64,000 bases of DNA from Moheibacter sediminis (GTDB lineage Bacteria > Bacteroidota > Bacteroidia > Flavobacteriales > Weeksellaceae). The position numbers and the translations under genes were made by a program. Of this stretch, positions 1 through 8,530 are shown piece by piece (the stretch's first letter is position 1; every line of letters begins with the position of its first letter). The notes under the pieces were generated by a model. That model was not told the origin of the DNA. It searched no databases and saw only the letters and a list, made by a program, of their open reading frames with translations. The stretch covers positions 124,001 to 188,000 of the forward strand of contig NZ_FWXS01000001.1 in NCBI RefSeq assembly GCF_900176425.1, read 5' to 3'.

Positions 1-389
1 ACCGGTTGCAAAAAATTATTTCTGAAACAACGATTCACAACAATGGAAAGAAGGGTCAAACCATTAACTTTGAATACGATGAAAACCAAAATCTGACGCA
101 TAAAACGACCGAAGCAGGCAATGAAAAGACGATTGAAACGTTTAATTATGATAGGCATGTGTTGAAAGAACGTGTGGTTAAAAATAAAAAAGAAGAAATT
201 CAATTGAGAGAAACATTTGATTCGAGCCAACTTCCGGTTTTAATTGAAAAAATGAATTACCGCAAAAATTTGTTATCAAAATATAAATTTGAATATGAAT
301 TTGACGCTCAAAACAATTGGATAAATTGTGTAATTTTAGAGGACGAAATGCCGAAGTTCAAAATCATCAGGACAATTAATTATTATTAA
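1..389 (+). CDS. Hypothetical protein, 5' end outside the window
   Basis: The reading frame is open from the first bases, with codons upstream of the TTG at position 6, so the start lies outside the window. The visible part is about 128 residues. It is charged and rich in Asn, Lys, Glu and Tyr. Short stretches of the type FEYDENQNLTHK and FNYDRHVLKERV resemble YD/MORN-like repeat proteins that are common in Flavobacteriia, often as secreted or toxin-antitoxin-associated proteins. No catalytic motif is visible and the N-terminus, where a signal peptide would lie, is missing. It ends in TAA ten bases before the next start, so the two genes are probably co-transcribed. Function unknown. Confidence 0.6.
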   Translation, partial: RLQKIISETTIHNNGKKGQTINFEYDENQNLTHKTTEAGNEKTIETFNYDRHVLKERVVKNKKEEIQLRETFDSSQLPVLIEKMNYRKNLLSKYKFEYEFDAQNNWINCVILEDEMPKFKIIRTINYY

Positions 390-399
390 ATAAAAATTT

Positions 400-1356
400 A
401 TGGAATTAGAATCATCCAATACAAATCTAACCAACCATACAACCCCACCTAAGAAAACTAAAGAATATGTAATCATCGGTATTTTGAGCGTTTTGCTTTT
501 GGGAAGTGTGGGTTACAATATTTTTCAAAGCCAGAAAACAGAAGAAAATACGCGCTTGTTTGCAATTGATTTGAAAGACGAAGAAAATGCAAAGATTTTG
601 CTTCAGAAAGAATTGGATTCGCTTACCGGTGAATTTGAAAAAACAAAAGAAGGAATTGATGTACGTGATTCGCTTTTGTCTAAAAGAGACGCGGAAATTT
701 TTGACAAACAAAGAGAAATTCAAAACATACTCAACAAAAACGATGTTACCCAATCTGACCTCAAACAAGCGAGACGAATGATTGCGGCTTTAAATGCAGA
801 TATTGGAAGATTTAAACAGGAAATCATTGTGCTTAAACAACAAAATGATTCGCTTACGGTTGCAAATACGACGCTAAACGATGAGAAAAATACGATTTCA
901 GAAGAATTAAATTCCGAAAAAGAAAAAGCACAGGAAACGGAAGCCAATGTTCGTAGCACATTCTCTATTTCTAATTATAAACTAACTGGTTTACAGGTGA
1001 AAAAGAGTGGGAAAGAAGTTGAAACTGATAAAGCAAAACGCATCGATAAGCTTCGTGTAAGTTTTGATTTAGATCCTAATACTTATGCAGAAACGGGTGT
1101 AAAAGAGATTTTCATTGCGATTTATAAACCTGATGGAACTTTAGGTAAATTCTCAGATGCGTCGCCAGGTATTTTAGATACTTGGTCGCTGGGTCAAGTG
1201 TCTTATTCTGACAAAGTTAAATTTAATTATACAAAAGGTTCTAATCAAAATATTTCGTTTGACTGGGAAGATTTTGAATTCCCAAAAGGAACTTACAAAA
1301 TCGATTTGTACCAAAACGGATTTAAAATCGGACAGAAGTCATTGGATTTGAGATAA
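400..1356 (+). CDS. Membrane-anchored coiled-coil protein of unknown function
   Basis: A 318-residue protein. The first 23 residues are polar. One transmembrane helix follows at about 24-42, then a long heptad-rich coiled coil at about 50-185 with many Glu, Lys, Gln and Leu. The C-terminal part (about 190-318) looks like a compact beta domain, with motifs such as FIAIYKPDG and GTYKIDLYQNG. The helix without a cleavage site suggests an inner-membrane protein with its coiled coil and beta domain on the periplasmic side. Such proteins recur in Bacteroidota without assigned function. The ATG at 400 follows the preceding stop by ten bases. A strong hairpin terminator lies 20 bases after the stop, so this gene closes its transcription unit. 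Confidence 0.8.
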   Translation: MELESSNTNLTNHTTPPKKTKEYVIIGILSVLLLGSVGYNIFQSQKTEENTRLFAIDLKDEENAKILLQKELDSLTGEFEKTKEGIDVRDSLLSKRDAEIFDKQREIQNILNKNDVTQSDLKQARRMIAALNADIGRFKQEIIVLKQQNDSLTVANTTLNDEKNTISEELNSEKEKAQETEANVRSTFSISNYKLTGLQVKKSGKEVETDKAKRIDKLRVSFDLDPNTYAETGVKEIFIAIYKPDGTLGKFSDASPGILDTWSLGQVSYSDKVKFNYTKGSNQNISFDWEDFEFPKGTYKIDLYQNGFKIGQKSLDLR

Positions 1357-1375
1357 TTTAGCGTGAGTCAAGAGA

Positions 1376-1426
1376 AATGCCAGTGTTGTTATTTTGTAAA
1401 AATTAACACTCTGGCATTATTTTTTG
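1376..1426 (+). terminator. Rho-independent terminator after the coiled-coil gene
   Basis: Arms AATGCCAG (1376-1383) and CTGGCATT (1411-1418) pair. The stem continues as TGTT (1384-1387) with AACA (1405-1408) after a two-base bulge. The run ATTTTTTG follows, as expected of an intrinsic terminator reading rightward. Confidence 0.75.
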
Positions 1427-1481
1427 TATATAAATTTTAACAAGTATTAAAATTTACAATTGAATCTTAAATTCATGAATT

Positions 1482-2252
1482 ATGAGCACAAATGAAAACA
1501 CTTACAATATCACGACGTCGGTTTACAATCCGCAGTTAAGAACACTTATGTCCATAAAAGATTTTGGTACAGGATTGGAATCTTTCAAAACCAAAGTACA
1601 TGATTCCACTCAAAAGTTGATTAAAACTTACGAAAACGGAATTGTGATTTTAGAAACAGAAGGAAATAAAGATTTTCAGAATGAATGGAATGATTCACTC
1701 AACGAAGTACGGGTTCATTCCAATCATTTGAACCAATATTTGGAGGTTGCCAAGGAAAAGTCAGAACAAAACAGTGATTTTCCCTTTAAAATTCTTTGGC
1801 AAGAATTCGAAGAAAGACTTAAATCATTAAAAGTATCTGCTCAAAAATTTGAAAATACAGGAGCGAAGGCGCTTCCGGCAGATAAAAAAGAGAAATGGGG
1901 AAATGAGTTTGAAATATTTGAATCAGATACAGAACCCGAAATCGAGCGAAATGCGAAAGCGGTTAAGCTAATCCTTCAGTTCATGGTCAGGTATTCGCCA
2001 CAAGAATTGGATAAAATTTCACATATTATATCTGAAACGACACCAGAAGGTTCAAGCTTAAAAGAAGAAAAAGATTATGAAGCTGCATTTTTGAAATATT
2101 TGAAACAATTTCAAAAAGAATTTGAAGCGAAAGATAATCTATTTGACACCATCATGGAAATCCTTGCCGGAGGAGTACATCCATCTCCATCTGAGCGCGT
2201 TATGCTTGATAAATGGATTGAAGGAGAAGAGAAAATCCGTGAGGATATGTAA
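1482..2252 (+). CDS. Hypothetical all-alpha cytoplasmic protein
   Basis: A 256-residue, acidic, predominantly helical protein with no signal peptide or membrane segment. It has helical, charged stretches over most of its length and a short Pro/Gly-containing segment near the C-terminus (AGGVHPSPSERV). No family motif is recognised. It has its own transcription unit: a terminator lies upstream and about 125 bases separate it from the previous gene. The ATG at 1482 follows an AT-rich leader with no Shine-Dalgarno site, which is normal in this phylum. What it does cannot be told from sequence alone; a scaffold or cytoplasmic adaptor role would be pure guesswork. Confidence 0.75.
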   Translation: MSTNENTYNITTSVYNPQLRTLMSIKDFGTGLESFKTKVHDSTQKLIKTYENGIVILETEGNKDFQNEWNDSLNEVRVHSNHLNQYLEVAKEKSEQNSDFPFKILWQEFEERLKSLKVSAQKFENTGAKALPADKKEKWGNEFEIFESDTEPEIERNAKAVKLILQFMVRYSPQELDKISHIISETTPEGSSLKEEKDYEAAFLKYLKQFQKEFEAKDNLFDTIMEILAGGVHPSPSERVMLDKWIEGEEKIREDM

Positions 2253-2327
2253 AATTTTGGCTTTCATTTGTGATGAATGATGGAGTTAAAACATTAATTA
2301 TCAATTACCTTTAGCAAAATCATAAAA

Positions 2328-2447
2328 ATGTCAAGAGAAAAAGAAGGTAAAAAGAAGTCGGACAAAACAGCTCCCGCAAAGTCTCAAAAAGAAAAGAAAG
2401 CTGATAAAGCCGCCAAGAAAAAGGACAAAAATAATCGCAGCGATTAA
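2328..2447 (+). CDS. Small lysine-rich protein, 39 residues
   Basis: The ORF runs ATG 2328 to TAA 2445-2447 and encodes 39 residues. About 40 percent are Lys or Arg, the rest mainly Ala, Ser, Asp and Glu (start MSREKEGKKKSDKTAPAKSQ). It is strongly basic and probably disordered. Short Lys/Ala-rich proteins of this type occur in Bacteroidota and are often unannotated because of their length; that statement is from general knowledge, not a search. The composition would suit nucleic-acid or ribosome association, which is inference. A partial -7-like element TACCTTTA lies at 2306-2313. The stop is three bases from the convergent glutaminyl cyclase stop. Confidence 0.55.
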   Translation: MSREKEGKKKSDKTAPAKSQKEKKADKAAKKKDKNNRSD

Positions 2448-2450
2448 ACT

Positions 2451-3467
2451 CTATTTAACAGACAATTCGTAAATCTTATTCCAATTTTTTCCGGTTACCA
2501 AAATGTTGTTTCCGTAAGCAGCAATCCCGTTAAGTACATCATCTGAGCCTTTGGTTTGTGAAAGTGAAGCAAGATCGTAATATTGCTCAACTGCTCCGGA
2601 TACAGGATTGATTATCAGTACGTAATTTGTCTGCCAAACATTGGCATAAATTTTATTTTGGATGAATTCCATTTCATTCAATTGGTTATAAATTGAAGCA
2701 TAACCTGCAATTTGAATTTTTCTTTGCAGGTTAAATTTTTCATCAAAGAAATAAATATTCTGTGTTCCATCGGCGACAATCAATTCTTTACCGTTGGTTG
2801 TGATTCCCCAGACTTCTTTTAAAATAGAGGGCAATTTCAAAGTTTCAATCAGTTCAAATGTCTTTTCATCGTAAACAAAAATATCACGTTCACGGTAAGT
2901 CAATTGGTAAATTTTGCCATTGAGCAAAGCGGCGCCTTCTGCAAAAGAACGATCATCAAGTTTTTTCTCTTGTAAATAATTCGTTGAACCTAAATTATAT
3001 GTAACCAATTTAGATTTTTTATATTGCCCTGCACTTTCGAAAATCTTGTTGTTATGAAAGAAAAATCCTTGCGTGAAAAGTTCCTGAGGATGCGGATATT
3101 CTTTCACCACTTCAAATTCTACCAATGTTTCTTTGAATGAATTTAAAATCGGAACGTTTGTTTCGCCTGAAATAGAATTATTTTCAAGATTAACTTTAAT
3201 CTTTAAATTATTGATTCCCAAAGAAGTATTCGTAGAATCCATAATTGTATGATTTTTCAAAAGTTTGCCGTTCCAAATAATTTCAACCGATTTTACCAAA
3301 TCTTCATTTTCAAAAAAATAAACATTCAAACTGTCGCCCAAACGAAGTCCGTTGTGTTGGATTTCGTAAAAATTAGATTTAAAATCAGAAAGGCTTTTAG
3401 GTTCATTTTTACACGAAATGATTGTGATTAACCCAATTAAAACAATAATAATTTTAAGTAATTTCAT
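2451..3467 (-). CDS. Glutaminyl-peptide cyclotransferase-like lipoprotein
   Basis: 338 residues when started at the ATG at 3467. The longer upstream extension overlaps hemH and puts residues in front of a good signal. The N-terminus is a lipoprotein signal with lipobox IISC (Cys19). The body matches the glutamine cyclotransferase family (PF05096), a five-bladed beta-propeller: EVVKEYPHPQELFTQGFFF, AEGAALLNGKIYQLTYRER, EVWGITTNGKELIVADGT, ELMEFIQNKIYANVW-like segments and LNGIAAYGNNILVTGKNW are blade signatures. The family converts N-terminal Gln of peptides to pyroglutamate; the lipid anchor places it in the periplasm or at the outer membrane. The start lies two bases after the hemH stop, so the two genes are co-transcribed. 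Confidence 0.85.
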   Translation of the reverse strand: MKLLKIIIVLIGLITIISCKNEPKSLSDFKSNFYEIQHNGLRLGDSLNVYFFENEDLVKSVEIIWNGKLLKNHTIMDSTNTSLGINNLKIKVNLENNSISGETNVPILNSFKETLVEFEVVKEYPHPQELFTQGFFFHNNKIFESAGQYKKSKLVTYNLGSTNYLQEKKLDDRSFAEGAALLNGKIYQLTYRERDIFVYDEKTFELIETLKLPSILKEVWGITTNGKELIVADGTQNIYFFDEKFNLQRKIQIAGYASIYNQLNEMEFIQNKIYANVWQTNYVLIINPVSGAVEQYYDLASLSQTKGSDDVLNGIAAYGNNILVTGKNWNKIYELSVK

Positions 3468-3469
3468 TA

Positions 3470-4462
3470 TTAAGATTTTGAAGATTTCCAACCATTTATC
3501 CATTTCAACAAAACATCAATCCACGGACCGGTATCATTTAAGCATGCTAGATACGTGTAATGTTCACCTCCGTTTTCCTCAAAAATTTCCATACCGCCCA
3601 TTGCGATCTCTTCCAAAGTTTCCAAACAATCCGACACAAATGCAGGCGCTACAATCGCAAGATTTTTCACGCCTTCAGCAGGAAAGTCTCTCAAAATAAA
3701 ATCGGTATAAGGCTTTATCCAAGGATCCTTCCCTAGTCTTGACTGAAAAGAAACAAAGATTTTATCCTCCGGCAATCCCAATTCCTGACGAACCAATTCA
3801 GTGGTTTCATAACATTGGTCACGGTAAGTTTTGATGTTCAAATCAGGATATTTCTTGCCTTTTGCAATGGCTTTGTTGTCATGTCTTTCCGGAATTCCGT
3901 GAAATGAAAACAACAATTTATCATAATGTTCCGGCAGTTGTTCTTTGATTCTGTCCGCCAAAACTTTGATGTAATCGGGACGGTTGTAAAATGAATTCAG
4001 GAAAGTCAAATTCATGTCTTTGAAGAATTTTTTCTGGAGTTCATTCGTTTTCAATACTACTGTTTCCGTAGAACTCATTGTATATTGCGGGTACAATGGA
4101 ATCACCAAAACTTCGCGAACGCCTTTGTCATGCAATTCCTGCATCGCACTTTGGATGGAAGGATTTTGGTAACGCATCCCCAAAGCAATCGGTAATTCTG
4201 ACTTTGCAGCAATTTTTTTCTGAACACGTTTCGACAAAGTGATCAAAGGCGAACCTTCTTCCCACCAGATTTTTTTGTAAGCCTCCGCTGATGCCGCAGG
4301 TCGCGTCGGAAGTATCGCCAGCTCTACCACCAATTTCCGAATGAGATATGGCGAATCAATTACCAGCGGATCCATGAGGAATTCGCGCAGGTATTTTTTT
4401 ACATCTTTGACGTCGGTAGAATCGGGGGAACCCAAATTGATTAACAATACTCCTTTTTTCAT
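3470..4462 (-). CDS. hemH: Ferrochelatase
   Basis: 330 residues, usual for bacterial ferrochelatase. It inserts ferrous iron into protoporphyrin IX (or coproporphyrin) as the last or penultimate haem step. Landmarks are the N-terminal GVLLINLGSPDS, the metal-site His188 in SFHGIPERH and the conserved acidic ETLEEI after DCL (Glu281 region). There is no C-terminal membrane helix, so the enzyme is probably soluble or peripheral. The ATG at 4462 follows a 236-bp divergent region shared with ruvB. The glutaminyl cyclase gene follows two bases after its stop and is probably expressed from the same promoter. Other haem genes are absent from the window. Confidence 0.95.
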   Translation of the reverse strand: MKKGVLLINLGSPDSTDVKDVKKYLREFLMDPLVIDSPYLIRKLVVELAILPTRPAASAEAYKKIWWEEGSPLITLSKRVQKKIAAKSELPIALGMRYQNPSIQSAMQELHDKGVREVLVIPLYPQYTMSSTETVVLKTNELQKKFFKDMNLTFLNSFYNRPDYIKVLADRIKEQLPEHYDKLLFSFHGIPERHDNKAIAKGKKYPDLNIKTYRDQCYETTELVRQELGLPEDKIFVSFQSRLGKDPWIKPYTDFILRDFPAEGVKNLAIVAPAFVSDCLETLEEIAMGGMEIFEENGGEHYTYLACLNDTGPWIDVLLKWINGWKSSKS

Positions 4463-4619
4463 GTGTCTATTTTATTGTTTTTTAATGGTCACATGGAATC
4501 TGCAATGCTTAAAATAATAATTATGTTTTGTCTCTAGGATTATTTTAAACATTTCGATTTCATCTGAGGATTTTATTTTATTAAATCAAAATGAAATCTT
4601 TTAGAATCCATTCAGAAAT

Positions 4620-4633
4620 AAATTACGTAATTT
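4620..4633. promoter_or_regulatory. 14-bp perfect palindrome between hemH and ruvB
   Basis: AAATTACGTAATTT is a perfect 14-bp palindrome in the divergent hemH/ruvB region, 66 bp upstream of the ruvB ATG. Its size and place fit a homodimeric repressor site, but AT-rich palindromes also arise by chance. No regulator can be assigned. Confidence 0.3.
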
Positions 4634-4698
4634 GCTGTAAAAATAAGGGATAAATCTCTAAAAATCGAGATGATTTCTGTTTGGTAATAAATTATGAA

Positions 4699-5724
4699 AT
4701 GTCAGACCTACTCAATCCTGAAAAAGACAATTTTTCGGAAGAAGAATTAAGAATCGAAGAACAATTTCGTCCGCAGAGTTTCAATGACTTTACGGGGCAA
4801 ATGCACATACTCGATAATCTCGAAATTTTTGTCAAAGCAGCCAAATTGCGTGGTGAAGCATTGGATCATGTTCTTTTGCATGGTCCTCCTGGATTGGGAA
4901 AAACGACTTTGGCAAATATCATTGCCAATGAATTAGGCGTAGGAATTAAAATCACTTCAGGACCCGTTTTGGACAAACCCGGAGATTTAGCAGGATTGCT
5001 TACGAATTTGGAAGAAAATGATGTTTTGTTCATCGATGAAATTCACCGAATGTCGCCCGTGATTGAGGAATACTTGTATTCTGCCATGGAAGATTATAAA
5101 ATTGACATCATGATTGAATCCGGACCCAATGCGCGTTCCGTTCAGATTGGTTTGAATCCATTTACGCTGATTGGCGCAACAACTCGTTCCGGTTTATTGA
5201 CGGCTCCGCTTCGTGCGAGATTTGGAATTAATTTCAGATTTGAATATTACCATCAGGAATTGTTAAGTACAATTATCCAGCGAAGCTCACGCATTTTGGG
5301 AACTCAAATTGAGGAAGATGCCGCCATTGAAATCGCAGGAAGAAGCCGTGGAACACCGAGGATAGCGAATGCTTTGCTGCGTCGAACGAGAGATTTTGCA
5401 CAAATCAAGGGTTCTGGGAAAATTGACCATAAAATAGCAGAATTTAGTTTGTCGGCTTTGAAGGTCGATCAAAACGGACTGGATGAAATGGACAATAAAA
5501 TCCTTTCCACCATCATCGATAAATTCAAAGGCGGTCCGGTTGGAATTTCTACAATTGCCACTGCAGTTGCAGAAAACATAGGGACTTTGGAAGAGGTTTA
5601 TGAACCTTATTTGATTCAGGAAGGTTATCTGATGCGTACGCCTAGAGGACGTGAAGCCACTGAAAAAGCGTACAAACATTTAGGGAAAATCAAAGCGAAT
5701 CCGCAAGGAGGATTGTTTGGTTAA
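4699..5724 (+). CDS. ruvB: Holliday junction branch migration helicase RuvB
   Basis: 341 residues from the ATG at 4699. An in-frame TTG 18 bases upstream would add only VINYE-type residues not seen in the family. RuvB is the hexameric AAA+ motor that drives branch migration with RuvA. Seen here: Walker [11 protein letters not shown] (61-70), Walker B LFIDEI (110-115), sensor 1 GATTRSG, the RARFG arginine-finger region after APL, the sensor 2 segment [10 protein letters not shown], and the C-terminal winged helix with the conserved [17 protein letters not shown]. Length is typical. It is monocistronic here, ending at a bidirectional terminator. ruvA and ruvC are not in the window. Confidence 0.97.
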   Translation: MSDLLNPEKDNFSEEELRIEEQFRPQSFNDFTGQMHILDNLEIFVKAAKLRGEALDHVLLHGPPGLGKTTLANIIANELGVGIKITSGPVLDKPGDLAGLLTNLEENDVLFIDEIHRMSPVIEEYLYSAMEDYKIDIMIESGPNARSVQIGLNPFTLIGATTRSGLLTAPLRARFGINFRFEYYHQELLSTIIQRSSRILGTQIEEDAAIEIAGRSRGTPRIANALLRRTRDFAQIKGSGKIDHKIAEFSLSALKVDQNGLDEMDNKILSTIIDKFKGGPVGISTIATAVAENIGTLEEVYEPYLIQEGYLMRTPRGREATEKAYKHLGKIKANPQGGLFG

Positions 5725-5734
5725 TTTAAATGAA

Positions 5735-5759
5735 AAATCCCGCTTATGAAACGGGATTT
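5735..5759. terminator. Bidirectional terminator between ruvB and a T9SS cargo gene
   Basis: Perfect 8-bp stem AAATCCCG (5735-5742) / CGGGATTT (5752-5759) with a 9-base loop, between the convergent stops at 5724 and 5783. A/T-rich flanks on both sides let it serve either strand. Confidence 0.7.
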
Positions 5760-5782
5760 GAGAAATTTATGTAATCAGAAAT

Positions 5783-7954
5783 CTATTTCTTAATTACTTT
5801 TTTGGCCAATGTTTTTCCATTACTTTCAATTGAAAGTACATAGGTTCCTTTTGGTAAAAAAGAATAAAATAAAGATTTAGAATCAGTTGATTTTTTATTT
5901 TGTGCACTTATGATTCTTCCTGTCAGATCGGTTAATTTAACAATATAATCACCCTTTATATTTTTTGGTAATTGAATGTTTAAATTGTCATTAAAAGGAT
6001 TTGGATAAACTATGAAATCATTATTTTCATGAATTTCCTCTGCTTGCAAAGTGCTGTTTAGTTTAAATGCAGGTGAGATTGTTTGTGTTTGTTTATTTCC
6101 TGCGGCATCTGTGCAGATTACTTTTACATCATACCAAACGTCATTTCCTTGCGGTTGAGGGATTTCGGCAAGTGAAGCCTCATAATAATCTCCAAATTTA
6201 GGTACAAAAAAATGTTCAGGGTAATTGGTCAAAGTAAGCTGACTCCATTCCTCTTGGTTGTATAGACTGTAAAATAGTTGAACAGAATTCCCTTCGTTAT
6301 AATTATAAACAAGAAATCCACTGAAATTGAAATCACTTGCAGCAAGCCTGACAAACCCTTCTTGTCCTGACATAAAATTGTGGGTTATCATATTATCCGA
6401 ATTTCGGAATTGCAGCATTTGAAGACTTGGTGGAAAAGAATCTTCATTGTTATTATCAAAAAAAACTTGGGTAATATTTTTTCCTTGAACTCCATCGACC
6501 ATTGTATTGGGATTGATGATTTTAATTTCAAATTGATTTGGAGTATTGAACATCGGATCAAGAGTCAAGGTTATATAATCGCCTGCGAATATTGAAACGT
6601 TGTCACGATAGACTTCAATCTCAGCGGAAATAAAATCACTTTCTCTAAATTCACCATATCTACCTATCGCTCCTGCAATAAAAATATTGGAAAAAAATGC
6701 AGTGTTTATGATTGGTATATTATTACCATATACCATTCCTTGTGACTCGTGTTTGGTAAATGAAAATTTAGGATGAAAAGGTATGTATTTGGTTCCTTCG
6801 TCAGTCCTATTCAAATAATTATTTAGCAAATAATCATTTAAGCCAATTGACTGGTCTCCATAAATGATATTGTTTTGAGAGTCCAGTGTAAATGCAGTTC
6901 CTTTATTGAAGAACTGTATACTACCATAGGATTTTTCAATGATACCAGGAGCAATTAAGGTTTTAGTTATCTCTCCATTTAAATCGGGATTGATCATTGA
7001 CTTAAAACGAGATCCCGGTTCATACTCATTCCCAATTATAGTAAAAGCTATAAAAGTTCCAAAGTTTTGAAAAGTATTTATAACTGTAAAACCTGAAGTA
7101 ATCTCTTCTTGAGATTCTTCGGCAATTATGCTTGATTGAAAGGGTTTTTCTTCATGATAAACCATATTATCAATTTGATTAGGAGTTGTCATGGATTCCG
7201 AAATTCCATTTAGTAATTTATATTTAGGGAAATAATGAATCCCTGTAGACGCCTGTGAAAACAAATTGAAGTTCATGGTATAGCGGTCACTCACATCTGA
7301 TATATAATAAGCCCAAACAGGATCTTCAGATGTTCCCGAAAACCAAAGAGAGCTCTGAGAAATGAGAATGTTTGGGTAGTTGTTAATTAAGATTTCATTA
7401 TTTGCCATTGCATAATCAGCATTTGTTGCAGGAGATAAAACTTCTCCGTATTCATTATAAATTTCATTTACAATCTTATTCGTAGCATCAGCCTTGTTTA
7501 TAGTTATTGAAGAATTTTCGCTAATATTTACTTGTTCTTTTATTACATACCTTCGAGTCGTAGCATAGTAATTAAAAGTTGTAAAAATATCATAAACACC
7601 AGGTTCCAAATTAAAATCTGCTGAATTTTGTCCATTATAGACGTGTCTGGACCACAATCCTGTTTCATTATAAATCAGAACGTTGACACCTGTATGACCT
7701 CCAGATACTAAATTGACTGTAAAATTTACATTTAAATCATTTCTTTGGGTTGATTCATTTGTCTTAGATACATAAATTTTTTCGTCAGGTGAATCAAAAA
7801 AGACATCATAATTTTGTTTGTCAAACTCTAACTTTGCCTGAACATTTTCTGATGAAGTTCCGTAGCGGTTCTCAAAAAAGACATGTTGCGCGTAAACGCT
7901 TGATGTTAAAATTAGAACAATTACCGCAATTAGTTTAGAATAAAAGTTTTTCAT
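5783..7954 (-). CDS. Secreted protein with T9SS type A sorting domain
   Basis: 723 residues. It has an N-terminal Sec signal peptide (hydrophobic core about 7-20, cleavage after VYAQ or nearby) and a C-terminal T9SS sorting domain: IVYPNPFNDNLNIQLPKN, then LTDLTGRI, KGTYVLSIES and the final KTLAKKVIKK. The roughly 620-residue passenger looks beta-rich and includes an early stretch about nebulous binding of a display string (FTTFNYYATTRRY, IFTTFNYY) and a DAAGNKQT segment near the end resembling Ig/cadherin-like modules. No protease triad or glycosidase motif is evident. It would cross the outer membrane and be anchored or released at the cell surface. Function of the passenger unknown. Confidence 0.85.
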   Translation of the reverse strand: MKNFYSKLIAVIVLILTSSVYAQHVFFENRYGTSSENVQAKLEFDKQNYDVFFDSPDEKIYVSKTNESTQRNDLNVNFTVNLVSGGHTGVNVLIYNETGLWSRHVYNGQNSADFNLEPGVYDIFTTFNYYATTRRYVIKEQVNISENSSITINKADATNKIVNEIYNEYGEVLSPATNADYAMANNEILINNYPNILISQSSLWFSGTSEDPVWAYYISDVSDRYTMNFNLFSQASTGIHYFPKYKLLNGISESMTTPNQIDNMVYHEEKPFQSSIIAEESQEEITSGFTVINTFQNFGTFIAFTIIGNEYEPGSRFKSMINPDLNGEITKTLIAPGIIEKSYGSIQFFNKGTAFTLDSQNNIIYGDQSIGLNDYLLNNYLNRTDEGTKYIPFHPKFSFTKHESQGMVYGNNIPIINTAFFSNIFIAGAIGRYGEFRESDFISAEIEVYRDNVSIFAGDYITLTLDPMFNTPNQFEIKIINPNTMVDGVQGKNITQVFFDNNNEDSFPPSLQMLQFRNSDNMITHNFMSGQEGFVRLAASDFNFSGFLVYNYNEGNSVQLFYSLYNQEEWSQLTLTNYPEHFFVPKFGDYYEASLAEIPQPQGNDVWYDVKVICTDAAGNKQTQTISPAFKLNSTLQAEEIHENNDFIVYPNPFNDNLNIQLPKNIKGDYIVKLTDLTGRIISAQNKKSTDSKSLFYSFLPKGTYVLSIESNGKTLAKKVIKK

Positions 7955-8128
7955 AATGAAGAGATTTAGATAAAAGATTAAAATTTAATAAGCATAAAAT
8001 AAACAAGTTAAATTTCCATAAAGAGTTTTATTAATTTGAGTTTAAAATTCCTAATATAATGTAAATAAAGCAAATAGAAAAAAATAGATAATCAAATAAT
8101 CCCAAAATAATTCTATAAAATCAAAAAG

Positions 8129-8327
8129 TTTACTTCGTTTTCTTGAACGAATATTTTTCTGTCACTTTCAATGGAAAGCATAATATGTTTTCATTGGAAC
8201 TGACATTATAATAATTGCCTTTAATTCGAATCCCGACTATCAAATTTAATCTTGTATTGTTTTTCTATAATTAATTGACACTTAAAAAAATAAAAAGTGA
8301 GTAGTTGAACAAAATACAATATTTCAT
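8129..8327 (-). pseudogene. Probable remnant of a T9SS cargo gene
   Basis: On the minus strand a frame reads GIRIKGNYYNVSS. A second frame, shifted relative to it, reads IMLSIESDRKIFVQENEV. Together these resemble the end of a T9SS sorting domain, such as the KGTYVLSIES...KKVIKK tail of the adjacent intact gene. The DNA around 8150-8190 also resembles that gene's 3' end (shared ACTTTCAA-T/G-GAAAG core). Upstream on the same strand, an ATG at 8327-8325 opens 18 hydrophobic residues like a signal peptide, then a stop. The reading is of a heavily deleted, frameshifted cargo gene. It could be coincidence in AT-rich DNA. Confidence 0.4.
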
Positions 8328-8406
8328 AACAAACAGTTTTAGATTAATTATTAGATGAAAAATTGATAAAGGGTTGCGTTAAAAATTTTGATTAAATATA
8401 AATTTC

Positions 8407-8477
8407 TGCCAACTTGTCATTTGTTATAATTTAATAATTCCAAAATGTCATGAATATGGCATTGGCAGGTTTTTTGT
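8407..8477 (+). promoter_or_regulatory. groESL control region: two dyads and a sigma54-like promoter
   Basis: Dyad 1 is TGCCAACTTGTCA (8407-8419), an imperfect 13-bp palindrome. Dyad 2 is ATGTCAT-GAAT-ATGGCAT (8445-8462). Directly after it, TGGCAGGTTTTTTGT (8463-8477) matches the sigma54 -24/-12 layout (TGGCA-N7-TTGC) except that the last base is T. No TAnnTTTG element is properly placed here and no CIRCE element is present. The groES ATG is 54 bp further on. Confidence 0.4.
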
Positions 8478-8530
8478 CAAATATGAGAAGTCGAATTAAA
8501 ATTAATTAGTTAAATATAAAACAAGCGAAT

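Larger units (their letters stand above)
7955..8530. other. 576-bp AT-rich intergenic region upstream of groES
   Basis: No intact gene. It holds the leader of the T9SS gene on the minus strand (from 7954 upwards), a probable decayed T9SS cargo fragment (about 8129-8327, minus) and the groES control region (8407-8477). The remaining sequence is very AT-rich and shows nothing I can name. Confidence 0.6.

Noticed and set aside
4681-4698. TTG start of ruvB 18 bases upstream
   Set aside because: Adds residues not found in RuvB proteins; ATG 4699 matches the family start.
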